DNA of 64,000 nt from Dermatophagoides farinae (Eukaryota; Arthropoda; Arachnida; Sarcoptiformes; Pyroglyphidae). Positions within the stretch are counted from its first letter, which is position 1. Every line of letters starts with the position of its first letter. Positions 52,863-64,000 of the stretch are shown one piece after another. Location of the stretch: contig NC_134683.1 of the NCBI RefSeq assembly GCF_024713945.1, positions 3,163,501-3,227,500 on the forward strand. Direction: 5' to 3'. The position numbers and the translations under genes were made by a program. Below the pieces are notes generated by a model. It searched no databases. It was not told the DNA's origin and saw only the letters and a program-made list of their open reading frames with translations.

Positions 52863-54035
52863 AAAAAACAAAATGAAACTCGAATCAGTTAAGAAGATTC
52901 ATGTGTAATTGGATCTCAAACTAGCGACGAGGAAGTGGGTGGGTACATGTGACGTTTCTTCAAACAAAAAAAAATTCATTTATTTTGTCCACATTTTTGA
53001 CAAATACACATCCACTGCAGAGAATAATAATAAAAAAAAATTCCAAATGTTATACATTATTATCATCATTATTATTATTATTACACACATACATAATAAT
53101 CAAATTACATTACAAATATTTTTGTCTGTGTCTGTGTGTGTTATAATTGTTAAGAATTGGTCGAAATTTCTATTATAAAAAAAAATTAAATTTTCAATTT
53201 TCAATCTCTATATACAATCATACACACACACATCTCACATCCTTTTCCTTGAATTTTAACTATTTGACATTTGACATATAATAATAAATAAATAAAAATA
53301 AAATCGTTCGCCATTTATTTTTCAATTATTAAAAAAAAATTGAAAATTAAAAATTTACGAATTTTTTTTTCGCGAAATTTTTTAGCTTTAAAAAAACTTG
53401 ATATAATAATAAATATATAAACGATTTGTGTATATGTGTTTATAGAGAGTGGTAGCGGTATGTGTATTTAGTATGTATGTCTATATATACATATTTATCG
53501 TGAATAGGAAAATAAAAACTAAAAAAAATAAGGAGGTAGTGGTGGCCCAATAGCAGCAGCTGCATTACACAGCTGTATCAGCTGCTGCTGCTGCTGTTGT
53601 GTATTCATATTATACATTCTTAAAACGCCAGTGGATTTTTACTTTTATTGCTTATTGATGTGTGTGTTCTGTGTGTGTGTGTATGTGTACGCGAAACTAT
53701 GAGTTTATTGTTTTGATTTTTTTTTCTCGCGATCTTGTATCGCGTTTTTTTTTCATTTTTTTTGTTGTTGTTGTTAATTTCGCTTTGATCATTCATCTAA
53801 CCTTTTTTTTAATCATCATCATCGAAATATCATCATTTTATTATCCATTCAATAGTGGAAAGCCTGAAGAATTTTCAGGCTATTCTTCTATAATCCATTC
53901 ACACTTGATACTAAATCATTTTTTCATCTAATTAAAGGCCATTATTATCACCAACCATATATTGATTGGAATTTCATCATCGATAGGAAATTTTTTTTTT
54001 CGTTTGTCCAATTTTCTCAAAAACATAAACAAAAA
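52863..54035. other. Intergenic: TMBIM6 3' UTR and HAPSTR1 upstream region
   Basis: 1.17 kb of A/T-rich DNA with AATAAA clusters near 53280-53300, a GCTGCTG/CAGCAGC-rich imperfect inverted repeat near 53550-53598 (AGCAGCAGCTGC facing CAGCTGCTGCTG) and TG tracts. I see no coding exon in it. Confidence 0.6.
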
Positions 54036-55139
54036 ATGGATCCAGTTCATAACGATAATAATAATGATGATGATGATGATAACGATTTGAATGGAACGAC
54101 GGTTAATGGTCCGAATAAATTCTCTACACATGAACAAGAATGTATTGATTATATTGAATCAACAATACCGGCCAATGTTATAATCAATGATACCGATGAT
54201 GATGATATGGATGATGAAGAACGTTTAAATTATGAACGTAAATTATGGAATTATTTCCAAAGTTCAGCCATGGCCATTGCTCAATTATACTCAAGAGGTA
54301 TGTGATTACATTCTTTTCACATTCAATTTGATTGAATTTTATATTTTTTTTAGACAATTTATCCACAGCTCACAATGTTTGGAGCACATTTCAACAAGCA
54401 TCGACCAGTGTAACCTGTCTATATAAAGAGAGTAGTGAATTTCATCGTAAACATTATGATCGATATCGTCAGATTGGCTATCATAAACGTACGAAAGAAT
54501 TATTGAATTGGATTAAAAAGAAAAAGAATCTAATTAGACGTGAAGAATTGATTGCGTTTCTCGGTGGAAATGGTAGTCCATATCACTATCATTCTCATCA
54601 CCTTAATAATCACCATCATCATCACACAGTACATCGATCAAATCGATCCGGTACTCGAACGACATCAAATCATAATTTTCGTTCATCAAATCTAAACAAC
54701 AACAATAATAATAGTATATTGAATCGTTTGGATTTGGTATCCAAATTGACACTATCTCCTGATAATAATGAATCAGATAATGATTCAATCAACAACAATA
54801 ATGTTGAACCGAATTTAGAAACATTTAAAGAAGCACTTCGTATGTGTCTTTTCGTCGTATGATATTCATTGAAATATGACTAATTTTATCATTTTTTTTT
54901 TCTCTTCAGACATGCGTAATCCGTCCGTAACATCGATGGTAACAAATCAAACAAACCACAAACGAAATAATCATGATTCACATAATAATAATAATAATCA
55001 TCATCATGAAGATTTACATGAATTTGTTGATCAACAATTTCATCGCCATAATGAATCACGTAAACGTACATCATCGATGGACATCTGTATGGTTGATTCA
55101 TCGTTGAACAATAATAATAAACGAACGAAATTCTATTAG
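54036..55139 (+). CDS. HAPSTR1: HAPSTR1 (C16orf72/TAPR1) homologue
   Basis: Homologue of the vertebrate nuclear stress-response protein HAPSTR1, a partner of the HUWE1 ubiquitin ligase. Three exons: 54036-54297, 54354-54839, 54910-55139, GT-AG and in phase, 325 residues. The conserved core aligns clearly with the family: ERKLWNYFQSSAMAIAQLY, then a second similar block WSTFQQASTSVTCLYKES, then HYDRYRQIGYHKR and KKNLIRREELIAFL. The C-terminus keeps the family feature of a basic KRTSSMD-type motif and ends NNKRTKFY. Lineage-specific inserts are the acidic N-terminus (poly-Asp) and His- and Asn-rich tracts in exon 2 and exon 3. The protein is longer than the human one (about 275 residues) because of these tracts. 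Assignment rests on remembered sequence but is distinctive. Confidence 0.87.
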
Positions 55140-55756
55140 AAGAATTATAAGAATACCTTGGTCATCGTATATTGTGTCGTAATTTTTTTTTCGCTCTTTT
55201 ATCTTTTCATTAGAATTTTTTTTTTCTTATGTAATAATTCACAGAAAATAAGTAAACAAAACATGAAACCACTAAAAGAGGTTTCATATTTTCGATTCGA
55301 ATTTCTGAAAAATGGAAATTCTGAATGTTAAATAATATATTTTATTGTTATATTCAATTTTTCCACACACACACACACACAATTGTAACGTGTATAGGGT
55401 TCTATGTTTTTTTTTCACTTTTTCATTCATTCATTTATTCGGGGTTAACACACACACACACACACACACACAAAAACAAGTAAACAAATAAGCAATAATG
55501 GCCAAAATAATCAATAATCATCGTGTTATTTTTTTTTTAAAAACAACAACAAAAAAGAATTTTTCAACACCTGAAAATATGATTGAATTTTTTCTTCATC
55601 AAATTTTTTTTTGTTTACTTATTGTTCTCTCTCTATATATAAAAAAAATTATGTTTAAATGAATAATAAATTTTTTTTTCAATATAGAGCAAATGAATAA
55701 ATTTGCTACATTGATAACAACAACAACAAAAGAGAATTGTTTTTTGTTTGTTTTTT
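55140..55756. other. Convergent intergenic spacer, HAPSTR1 and integrin alpha 3' ends
   Basis: About 620 bp between two convergent stop codons, with T/A homopolymers and two CA tracts (about 55364-55380 and 55449-55472). It should hold both 3' UTRs. I see no gene in it. Confidence 0.6.
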
Positions 55757-58700
55757 TTAAGAAATGGAACCAATTTGATGAATTTCTTGATGGCCACCAG
55801 CATTATCCATTGTGGGCAACATCATTGTCGTTGGATTGATCATCATGGACATACGTTCTTTTTTTAATTCTTCAAATTTTTTTCGTTTAAAAAATCCATA
55901 TTTAATCAATATACATGTTGTTAATATGATAATGATGATACCAAGGCCAGCACTACCAAATATAATCATATTCTGATATCGTTCATTTTCTTCATTGTTT
56001 TGACGATTGAACCAAAAAAATGGTTTCACTTCATCGAATGGTTCATTCGATAGAAAGAATATGCTATCATTTGGATAAAGTGAAAATGATGGTTCCAATA
56101 TTAGTTCACGATATTTGATACTTGGTTTTATACGTGATGATATGAACAATAATGTTATATCGAAATTTTTCATACGAAAACCACTTTCAAATCGATTCAA
56201 TTTACATTGATATTTCGAACAACCATGTGGATTTTCCGAACACGACATTTTCAATGTTCCATTCACAAGATCTAATCGTACGGATTTTTCCAATCCTTGA
56301 CGAATTTTATTACATCGATATTGAAATGGTTGTTCCATTTCAATCATCCATGGAACTTCGAATTGAACGTATGCACCATCCACATTGCTTGGACCGGATT
56401 TTTCCAATACAATCGATACGGGAAATAAAACACGTGAAACAAAATTGGAAAAATTATAATGATTTTCCATTTGCATTCGCATAACAAATTGTGCTTCCTT
56501 CAATATGGTTATATTCTTCTGGAAACGAAGTTGACTACCAGGATCAATTTGACTGCTGGTTTTTAGTTCAAAATCCCAATAAACGTATCGACTTTGTATG
56601 GATTGTGCTTCGAATCGTAATACGAATTTTTCTTTCTGTTTAGTTATCATCAATTTATTAACATTACAACGATAAACATTTTCTGTATCGATTGAATGAC
56701 AACGTGAAAAATCTGAACTTGGCATTAGATTCAACAATACTGGATTCATACGTATTATCATTTGTGTATTGATAGATGATTCACCTAGATTTGTAATCAA
56801 TGCACTTACATCGAATGTATTGTATTGACCTTCAATAATCTTATCTTTGATTATTATTGAACCATATTTAAAATTTGCATCTAACATCAATTTAGATAGA
56901 CAAAACTGATGTACACATCCATGTTCAAATCCAATATCTTGATAAATGTTAAAAGAATTGGCCACTGGACAATGTGGACAAAATTCTTCCATTTGTTTTG
57001 ATTGTTGTAATTCAATCGATAATTGTACTTCAATTGGTGTTATAATATCGAAAATATCTTCCTTGTTTTTCAATTCAATTCTAATCGGTTGTTCATTCGA
57101 ACAGTAACGATTTGATTTCGAATGGATTGTTTGATTATGACGTTTTTGTAGTACACGTTCTTCTTTTAGATCCAAATTTCTATCCGTAACCGATATGACA
57201 ATATTGAATGTTAATTCATATTGTGAGAATTGGAAACGATTTGATGATAAATCAATACAATAGGTGATTAGAAAACATGGATATTGTCGACTTTTACAGT
57301 TTCGAATATCGGAAAAATTAATGCCTCGTGGTTCGAATTCCATTGATGCATTAATGTTGATTATTGGATATGAACGCAATACAAATGACCGTTGTAATGT
57401 TCCAATGACTAAATCGACATAACCATTTGAATCGAAATCTGTCTTTGTCCATACATTGAATCCGAATCCAAGCTGATTTTGTTGTCCAAGATTTTCAGGT
57501 GCAATTCGCTAATTAGCCACACACAAAAAATGGATTAAATTTTAAAAAAAGTTTAAGGACACTAACCTTGAAATTTTCAATGTCAAGACCACGCCATGTA
57601 CTATAATAGATGTAAATGGCACCTGTACTGGATCGATCAACATTTTCTTCGAATGGAGCACTGATTATCACCTCTGTGAAAGAGATGTAAGTTTCAAAAT
57701 TATCGAAATCCAATTTAAAAAAAAAATCTTACCCTTAAATCGATCAAGATTAAGATCGACTGCAGCCAAATTGGCACCAAATCGACTACCAGCCACTTTT
57801 GATGGTGAAATGATAATTTGTTCACTATACAAACGTCTTGCACCGATTATACTTTGACGGATATTACCATAAAGATATACACGTCCAATTTCACGACGTT
57901 TTGAACTAATCGAATAAAATGGTGCACCAACAAGCAATTCTTGTTGACTATCACCATCAATATCAACAACCAGCATGGTTGCTCCATAGAATTCTGCCAT
58001 TGTATCATTTTTACTCATAAACGTGGCCAACACTTGACGACTATTCGTATCGATTAGTTCAATTTTACCTTTGAAATTAAGATATTTAGGTGTCGATGCA
58101 AGTACAGCATCGAATGATTCATCCAAAGCGTAATATGCTACACTATATCCACTATAAGTATTGGTTGTTGTTTTTCGATAATCTGGTAATTTAATTTTTT
58201 CCACTGTTAAATTTTCACTAACACGACAAACGGCACCGGAAAAATCTTTGAATCCAGGTAGACCGAAAAGTAAATCATTGTCACGGTGATTGTAGGCTAT
58301 TGAAAAACCGAAAAGATTATGTGATTCATATGGTCGATTTGAACGGACTAAAGTTTCACGGACATATTTGAATACAACACGTTGCTTGGTTGGCTCTTGA
58401 CCATCCATTGCAAAACAAATACCTTCCGGTGTATCATCCGGTCCCACCCAATTAGGAGCACAAATAATTACTGTCTGATTGGTAAGCTGTATGGTCATAC
58501 CGAACAATGATTTATTCGTTTGTTGATAATGTAGATTTGAGCCAAAGATTTCCACTATTTTAGAAACGATCAAGATTTGGAATTAGGAAATTTTTAACGA
58601 GAAAAAAACTTACCTTTGTCATTTACAAGAATCCTATTGCAATTTGATGAATTTGTCATGACTGGACATGAAAACACTGCACCGGTGATAAGATGATCCT

Positions 58701-58916
58701 GGACATTTGAATCTAGAAAATTTGGTGATCCCATCAATATAAGTTGCTGATCTTCGTGACCATTGATGGCCACTAATGAACTGAAAAATGGAACACAATT
58801 ATTATCAAAACTCTGTTGTTGTTGTTGTTGTTGTTGCTGCTGCTGTTTGTATTGATTGATCGGATCAATTGTGATTGGAAATTTCAAGTCAACATTGAAT
58901 TGCATGGATTGATGAT

Positions 58917-58948
<32 letters not shown>

Positions 58949-59064
58949 TTCTGTTGGCCATCAACAAATGTAATGATAATGATAATGAATAGCATCCAAT
59001 ATAATAAGATTCTATAAAAATTTAAATATCGATCAATGAACATTTTTTTATAGTCAAACATCAT
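55757..59064 (-). CDS. Integrin alpha subunit
   Basis: Type I membrane receptor subunit that pairs with an integrin beta for matrix or cell adhesion. Exons in transcript order: 59064-58614, 58554-57733, 57673-57567, 57508-55757. All are GT-AG and in phase, 1043 residues. A hydrophobic signal segment is followed by a Gln-rich stretch, then a propeller with FG-GAP repeats: LFGMTIQL, FGFSIAYN, YGATMLVVDIDGDSQQELL, FGANLAAVDLNLDRFKEVI and LGFGFNVWTKTDFDSNGYVDL, the last three with calcium-type acidic loops. No inserted I domain is seen. Leg domains are followed by a TM helix and the cytosolic motif YGFFKRKKFEELKKER, the conserved GFFKR. No clear furin-type RKRR site is seen, so it may not be cleaved into heavy and light chains. 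Ligand class cannot be told from the sequence. Met 59064 or the later Met of MFIDRYLNF may start translation. Confidence 0.92.
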
Positions 59065-59449
59065 TTGCTGTTGAATCTGAATTGGCTCGAATTTGTCTGT
59101 CTATCTGGTCTTTGTTTGTTTCTGTATTTCCTCCTTCTGTTTTTTTTTTGTGTATGTCTGCTTGTGTGTGTGTGTGTGTCACATCCTGTCAACAATTTTA
59201 CGATAGTAGCCATATAGTTCAATGACAATTTGTTTTATGTAATTCAAATTCAAATTAAAAAAAAAACAAAAACAACGAACGAACGAACGAAGGAACGATT
59301 TGATGTTGTAATCAAATAATCAAATGAAAAAAAAACAAATTCGATATTCGAATAGATTTTAGAATTAAAAAAAAAATGAGAAGCATGTGGAAAAGAATTT
59401 ATGGCTGTTTTATGTAAAACACAGTGGAAACAAAACAAACAAAAAAAAA
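59065..59449. promoter_or_regulatory. Compact divergent promoter region, integrin alpha and SLC35A-type transporter
   Basis: 385 bp between two divergent start codons, so both core promoters and 5' UTRs must fit here. It holds a TG tract at about 59162-59180 and a short (CGAA)n run near 59275-59290. No TATA box is obvious. A shared bidirectional promoter is an inference from spacing alone. Confidence 0.5.
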
Positions 59450-60514
59450 ATGATGAAATTATTCACAACAAATTGGCATCGTATATTTTTCATCACATAC
59501 ATTTTATTGTTTGTAATACAAAGTCAATTGATAAAATTAATCCATGTGGATACGGCAACATCAAATTATATGATGATGATTTCAACAACGACCATACATC
59601 CAACAACAATAGTATTGGCAACTGAAATATTGAAATTATTATTAGCCATTAGTATCTATGTAAAAGATAATGATTTTCGTTACATACCAAATGAATTATT
59701 TGGACATAATCGTCTTTTGCTATTGTCCTGTATACCGGCCATTCTATATTGTATTGTAAATAATTTACAATTTATCAATATGTCACATTATGATCCAGTT
59801 ACATATTCAGTGTGGATGCAATGTCGTTTAATTGCTACCGGTATTGTATATCAATTCGTATTCAAACGATATCTGAATCGAATTCAATGGTTATCATTAA
59901 CATTGTTAACAATTGGCTGTATTTTTAAACAATTTGATCATATCAATTGGTCATTGTTTGATTCATGGTTTCGAACATTTGAATTCCATGTTCAGCTACC
60001 TGATCGTTATATCATATTGGTTATTGTACAAATATTGTGTTCAACAATCGGTGGTGTTTATAATGAATATCTGATTAAAGAATCACAAGCAACGGTACAT
60101 CTTATGATGCAGAATATTTACAATTATATTCTATCAATTGGTTTTAATTTATTATTTATATTCACAATGATACCATCGGATCATGGACAACGTTGGCGAA
60201 TAATGAATTTGATTGTATTTGATGATTATCAACAAAATTTCTGGTTCTTTATTTTGATCATCAACAATGCTCTTTGTGGCATGGCAGCTAGCATTTTTCT
60301 TTCACAATTCAATTCAATAATGAAAGTTTTTGCTACCGGTTGTCATCTTATTCTAGTTACATTCATTTCATATTGGCTATTGAATGTAGCCGTAAATCTG
60401 TTTACATTCACATCAATCATAATCGTATCATTTTCCATCTATTTATATGTAAAAAATCCAGTTATTTCAATTAATAATAATAATAATAATAATGATAAAA
60501 TTCGCGCCAATTAA
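59450..60514 (+). CDS. SLC35A-type nucleotide-sugar transporter (SLC35A4/senju-like)
   Basis: Multi-pass Golgi/ER membrane protein of the nucleotide-sugar transporter family, which exchanges a UDP-sugar or CMP-sugar for the nucleoside monophosphate. A single exon gives 354 residues from the Met at 59450 (MMKLFTTNWHRIFF). The frame is open from 59387, but the upstream part is basic and unlike the family. About ten hydrophobic helices are visible. Family landmarks are TIVLATEILKLLLAIS in the second helix region, IPAILYCIVNNLQF (the YxxxNNL motif), YDPVTYSVWMQCRLIATGIVY, and STIGGVYNEYLIKE in the second half. The C-terminus is an Asn-rich tail. Substrate cannot be read from sequence. The nearest remembered relatives are SLC35A4 and fly senju, with SLC35A5 less likely. 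Confidence 0.85.
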   Translation: MMKLFTTNWHRIFFITYILLFVIQSQLIKLIHVDTATSNYMMMISTTTIHPTTIVLATEILKLLLAISIYVKDNDFRYIPNELFGHNRLLLLSCIPAILYCIVNNLQFINMSHYDPVTYSVWMQCRLIATGIVYQFVFKRYLNRIQWLSLTLLTIGCIFKQFDHINWSLFDSWFRTFEFHVQLPDRYIILVIVQILCSTIGGVYNEYLIKESQATVHLMMQNIYNYILSIGFNLLFIFTMIPSDHGQRWRIMNLIVFDDYQQNFWFFILIINNALCGMAASIFLSQFNSIMKVFATGCHLILVTFISYWLLNVAVNLFTFTSIIIVSFSIYLYVKNPVISINNNNNNNDKIRAN

Positions 60515-60943
60515 AATTATATTGAAAAATTTACTACTAGCAGTAACGATATATATGAAATGGACAACTCGTGAAAAAGTAGCAGTTTGTATAAAAGTAT
60601 CATTTGGATTGTAAACACAAAAAAAAGAGAGAGCAGTTCAAGTTTGTGAGTATGAGAGAGTCAGGCAGCCATTTTTTTCTGTTTCATTCATTATCAACGA
60701 GCAAACATCGATTTACAGTAAAATACGGCGCAGACCTCCTTCGACACCACCCATTGTATCGTTGTTCATTCGGGAGCCGCCATTTCTTAATGTTTTCTAT
60801 CGAAAACGGTTTTTTGTGGGTTGAGATAATACCATACATCCATTCGCCAATATAATAATATTGACGGTAACAACCTCCCTTTGACCGACCACCACCAGAA
60901 AGTTCCATACATTGAGTCACAACATAATAAAATCACTCCATTC

Positions 60944-60977
<34 letters not shown>

Positions 60978-61861
60978 TATACAAAACAACAACGACGGCT
61001 CATAGCCATTTCAAATGAATTTTTTTTTTGTATTGATGTAGCAAAAGAAGTGACCAGCCTTGACGGCGATCCCTCTTCATCCACAACCACGTCCCATTTC
61101 TGTCGAGGCCAGAGGCAAATTCAGGTGGAGTTTCCTGTGTGTGTTTGTTGTGTTTTGTATATGTTTTTTCATTCGATTCATTCTATCTAAATTTTTTTTT
61201 TGTGTATGGTGGTGTGGTCGCCCCAAATTGTTTTAATGTGATGTGTGTGTGTGTATTTATGGTGAATCCCATCATCTTTATACAACAACAACAACAACAT
61301 CCATCCTTGTAGGTGTTGGTTGGTTAATTTTTTCTTTTATTTTTATTTTTATTTTTTTTTTTTTGATCTATTGGATTCATGTACATGTGTGTGTGTGTAA
61401 TGTAATATACAAAATTTTCAGAATAATCTGACAACCCGTAACCAAAAATTCGACCCAGAAAATATCATCAAATGTGAAAAGAGAATATATAAATAACACA
61501 CAAACATACACACCTAGATAAATATCATATCAAAACATTCAAAAAAAACTGACAAAAACGAAAAAAACCCGCGATTCTTTGGCCACCTCCTACTTGTTCT
61601 CCGACGCCTCCTCCTCTTTCGTTCTATTTTTCTCTGTCATTTTTTTGGATCACCGATACATCCTTTTTTCGGCGTGTCCCGAATTTTATCCTCATCCCAC
61701 TCACTTGTTTTTGTTTTGTCTGTATGGTGGTCATTTCAAATATCACCATACAAAAAAAATTCAAAAAAAAACCCCGCGAATTTTAAATACTATTTTCATC
61801 TGGTTTGGTAATTAAAAACTCATTCAAATTGGCGCGACGTGGGAAATCCAAAGCGACTACT
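60515..61861. promoter_or_regulatory. Upstream region and probable 5' UTR of the Sp1-4 gene
   Basis: 1.35 kb. Between 60600 and 60910 the sequence is less repetitive and more GC-balanced, with two GCCATTT motifs (GCAGCCATTTTT near 60665 and GCCGCCATTTC near 60775), close to the YY1/Pho core GCCAT. A CA tract lies at 60946-60975, and a TG tract near 61243-61255. The frame is open just upstream of the chosen ATG but without family resemblance. Promoter position is inferred. Confidence 0.45.
60946..60975. repeat. (AC)n microsatellite
   Basis: About fifteen uninterrupted AC units in the upstream region of the Sp1-4 gene. Confidence 0.9.
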
Positions 61862-63991
61862 ATGTCGAATAATCAACAGGCCGATGATAATCAGGGCCTA
61901 TTTGGTCCTGGGCCTGGTGGTGGGAATGGTGATCATGGTGCTCAAGTAAGTTGTTATTGGAAAATTGCTCCATTTTTTGTCAATTAAAAATTAATGAGAA
62001 AATTTTTTTGTAGACCGCAATGAAAGGATCAACAACGGTAACGGCTACAAATCAGATATTAACACAAGCAACAGCAGCCACTGGTGGAACAGCTCAAGCT
62101 GTTCAATACAGTATCATACAGCCACAGATTCAATTAGCTGATGGCCAAACAGCTGAAGCTATTTTTCTACAAAGTGGACAACAAGCGATACAGATATCGG
62201 GTAATCATCATCAATTATTGTCACCAAATCATCAAGTGGTACGTGCGACTGGAACCGGACAAACACAAGCACAGGCCCAACAAGCTCAACAAGGACAACA
62301 GGTGTATATACAAGGATTAGGAAATGCGGTAATTAGTAATGGACAACCGGTAGCCGTACGACAAGCTGGTAGTATGATGCAAGCATTACAGCTACCCGTT
62401 CAACAAACCATACCCGTCCAATCCATATCGACACAGAATGGTCAAACCATACTACAGACAATCCAAATACCAATACAAGCATTACAATCACTTGGAGCAA
62501 ATGTTCAACAACCACAGATAGCCACACATCAAATGATGCCACAATTGCAACAAGTTCAAATGACGCCCATTGCCGTATCGCAAGCATCAGCATCACCAAT
62601 AAAACAGGAACCCTCCGAAAGTGCCACACAATTAGCTGTAAGTTTCTGATTCGAAACCATTTCAATAATCTAACTTGCAATTTTTAATTTTACAAAAAAA
62701 AACGAAATTGATATCATGTATCAGGCAAACGCTAATAGCCACCTGACGAATGCTCAAACCGGACAAACGGTATTGAATATTCAACTTCCAAATGGTCAAA
62801 TTGGACAACTCATATCAGCAGCACCTGCGGTTTGGCCAGCAAATTCTGTAAACATTTCCAATATTGGTGGTAAGTTTCAGACGAATCAATCAGTATAGAG
62901 TAATTATTAATTGACATGTATCTTGTGATTAGATTTATTAACTGGTATGCGAGGACAGAATGTCATTCAAGTTCAAGGTGTACAGGGCGTTCAAGGTTTG
63001 CAGACAATCCAGTTACAAGGAGGTATTCTAAATTCATACATCATTCTAAATTGAACTATTTTTTCTCATCGAATGATTTTTTTTTGTTTATGATTAGGTA
63101 ACATAATTGCAAATGCACCTAATGGTCAACCCGTTGGCCCATTAAGTCCGGTACAAGCTATTCAAATAGCCAATAGTAATCAATTAATACAGCAGCTACA
63201 ACAAGATCCAAATGATCCAAGTAAATGGCAAATTGTAGCTACACCGACAAATGCTCTTCAAGTTCAAGGAGCTATACAAGCAAATTTTGCTACGACAGCA
63301 ACTTCTGCAGCTACTGGCACTGATGGATCAACAATTCCGGTTAGTGGTGGTGGTGGTGTTGGCGGTGCTGTTGGTCCTGATGGACAACCACAACGAAAAC
63401 TTCGCCGTGTTGCTTGTACATGTCCAAATTGTCGTGATGGTGAAGGTCGTAATAGTGATACGAAAAAGAAACAGCATATATGTCACATTCCTGGATGTAA
63501 TAAAGTATATGGGAAAACATCACATTTACGTGCCCATTTACGATGGCATACAGGTGAAAGACCATTTGTTTGTAATTGGCTATTCTGTGGAAAACGTTTC
63601 ACTCGGTCAGATGAGCTTCAACGACATCGTCGAACGCATACAGGTAAATTGAATAACTTGGCTTTAAAATTCGTGAAAAATTCTGATCAATTTTTTTTCT
63701 AAAAATAAAGGTGAAAAAAGGTTTCAATGTGCTGAATGTTTAAAACGTTTCATGCGAAGTGATCATCTATCCAAACATCTGAAAACACATCAAGCACGAC
63801 GTATTGCACAGGCTGCTCAACAACAACAGATTCAGATACAAACTACACCACAACAACAGCCACAACAATTGAATCAGAATGATGTTACGAATAATATGAC
63901 AACGACAACGGCACCAGCAACAACAACATTGATAATAACATCTAATAATATTGGATCATTGAATGATCAGGTAAAATCATCGGCAAATTGA
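61862..63991 (+). CDS. Spps: Sp1-4-class zinc-finger transcription factor (Spps-like)
   Basis: Nuclear GC-box-binding factor of the Sp1-4 clade; the fly member Spps acts at Polycomb response elements together with Pho. Six exons: 61862-61945, 62014-62637, 62725-62869, 62933-63022, 63098-63643, 63711-63991, all GT-AG and in phase, 589 residues. A long Gln/Thr-rich N-terminal activation region with repeated VQG/IQ motifs is typical of Sp1-4. The buttonhead box [16 protein letters not shown] is nearly the vertebrate Sp1-4 sequence and differs from the CDCPNC form of the other Sp gene here. Three C2H2 fingers follow: [16 protein letters not shown] and RSDHLSKH. A phase-1 intron splits finger 2 from finger 3 at the THTG/EKRF linker. 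The C-terminus is Gln/Thr-rich and ends 9 bases before the window edge. The SP box seen in the Sp6-9 gene is not obvious. Confidence 0.93.
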
Positions 63992-64000
63992 CGAATTCTA

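Noticed and set aside
1-64000. CRISPR array, bacterial operon or prophage
   Set aside because: No regularly spaced unique spacers and no Shine-Dalgarno/operon layout. Spliced animal genes show this is eukaryotic nuclear DNA, and the repeats are microsatellites.
1-64000. tRNA or rRNA genes
   Set aside because: I looked for the GGTTCGAATCC-type T-loop and paired A/B boxes on both strands and found no convincing match; a covariance-model search would be needed to be sure.

Overview
The window is nuclear DNA from a small-genome arthropod, most likely an acariform (astigmatid, dust-mite-like) mite. The grounds are high A+T, abundant homopolymers, dense CAT/ATG, CA/TG and CAA microsatellites, mostly short (50-100 bp) GT-AG introns, compact gene spacing, and animal-specific genes (integrin alpha, cadherin-type receptor tyrosine kinase, PKG, Sp factors). 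The species is an inference. Exon structures were built by hand from open frames, splice dinucleotides, phase matching and remembered family sequences. No alignment or expression data were available.

Layout. 1-28,200: a gene-poor, microsatellite-rich region holding one recognisable gene, the last coding exon of an Sp6-9-class zinc-finger factor (minus strand, 9771-11636). Its 5' exon or exons were not found. 28,200-64,000: a tightly packed block of ten genes. They are OLA1 ATPase (+), a Cad96Ca/Stitcher-like cadherin-kinase (-), an intronless MPP7-like MAGUK (+), VPS8 of the CORVET tether (-), a cGMP-dependent protein kinase (+), TMBIM6/Bax inhibitor-1 (+), a HAPSTR1 (C16orf72) homologue (+), an integrin alpha subunit (-), an SLC35A-type nucleotide-sugar transporter (+) and an Sp1-4-class zinc-finger factor (+).

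Between PKG and TMBIM6 lies a 2.0-kb giant inverted repeat (49,413-51,412). Its ~717-bp arms are nearly identical, its ends look like mariner terminal repeats next to TA, and its central spacer carries two decayed mariner transposase N-terminal fragments that point at each other.

The genes do not form one pathway. Several act in epithelial or cell-surface biology (integrin, cadherin-kinase, MAGUK), others in endosomal, ER or Golgi housekeeping (VPS8, TMBIM6, SLC35A). The two Sp genes about 50 kb apart recall the SP-gene linkage known from vertebrates. Main points for follow-up: the hairpin element, the Sp linkage, an apparent non-AG acceptor in OLA1, and the overlapping convergent 3' ends of the MAGUK and VPS8 genes.
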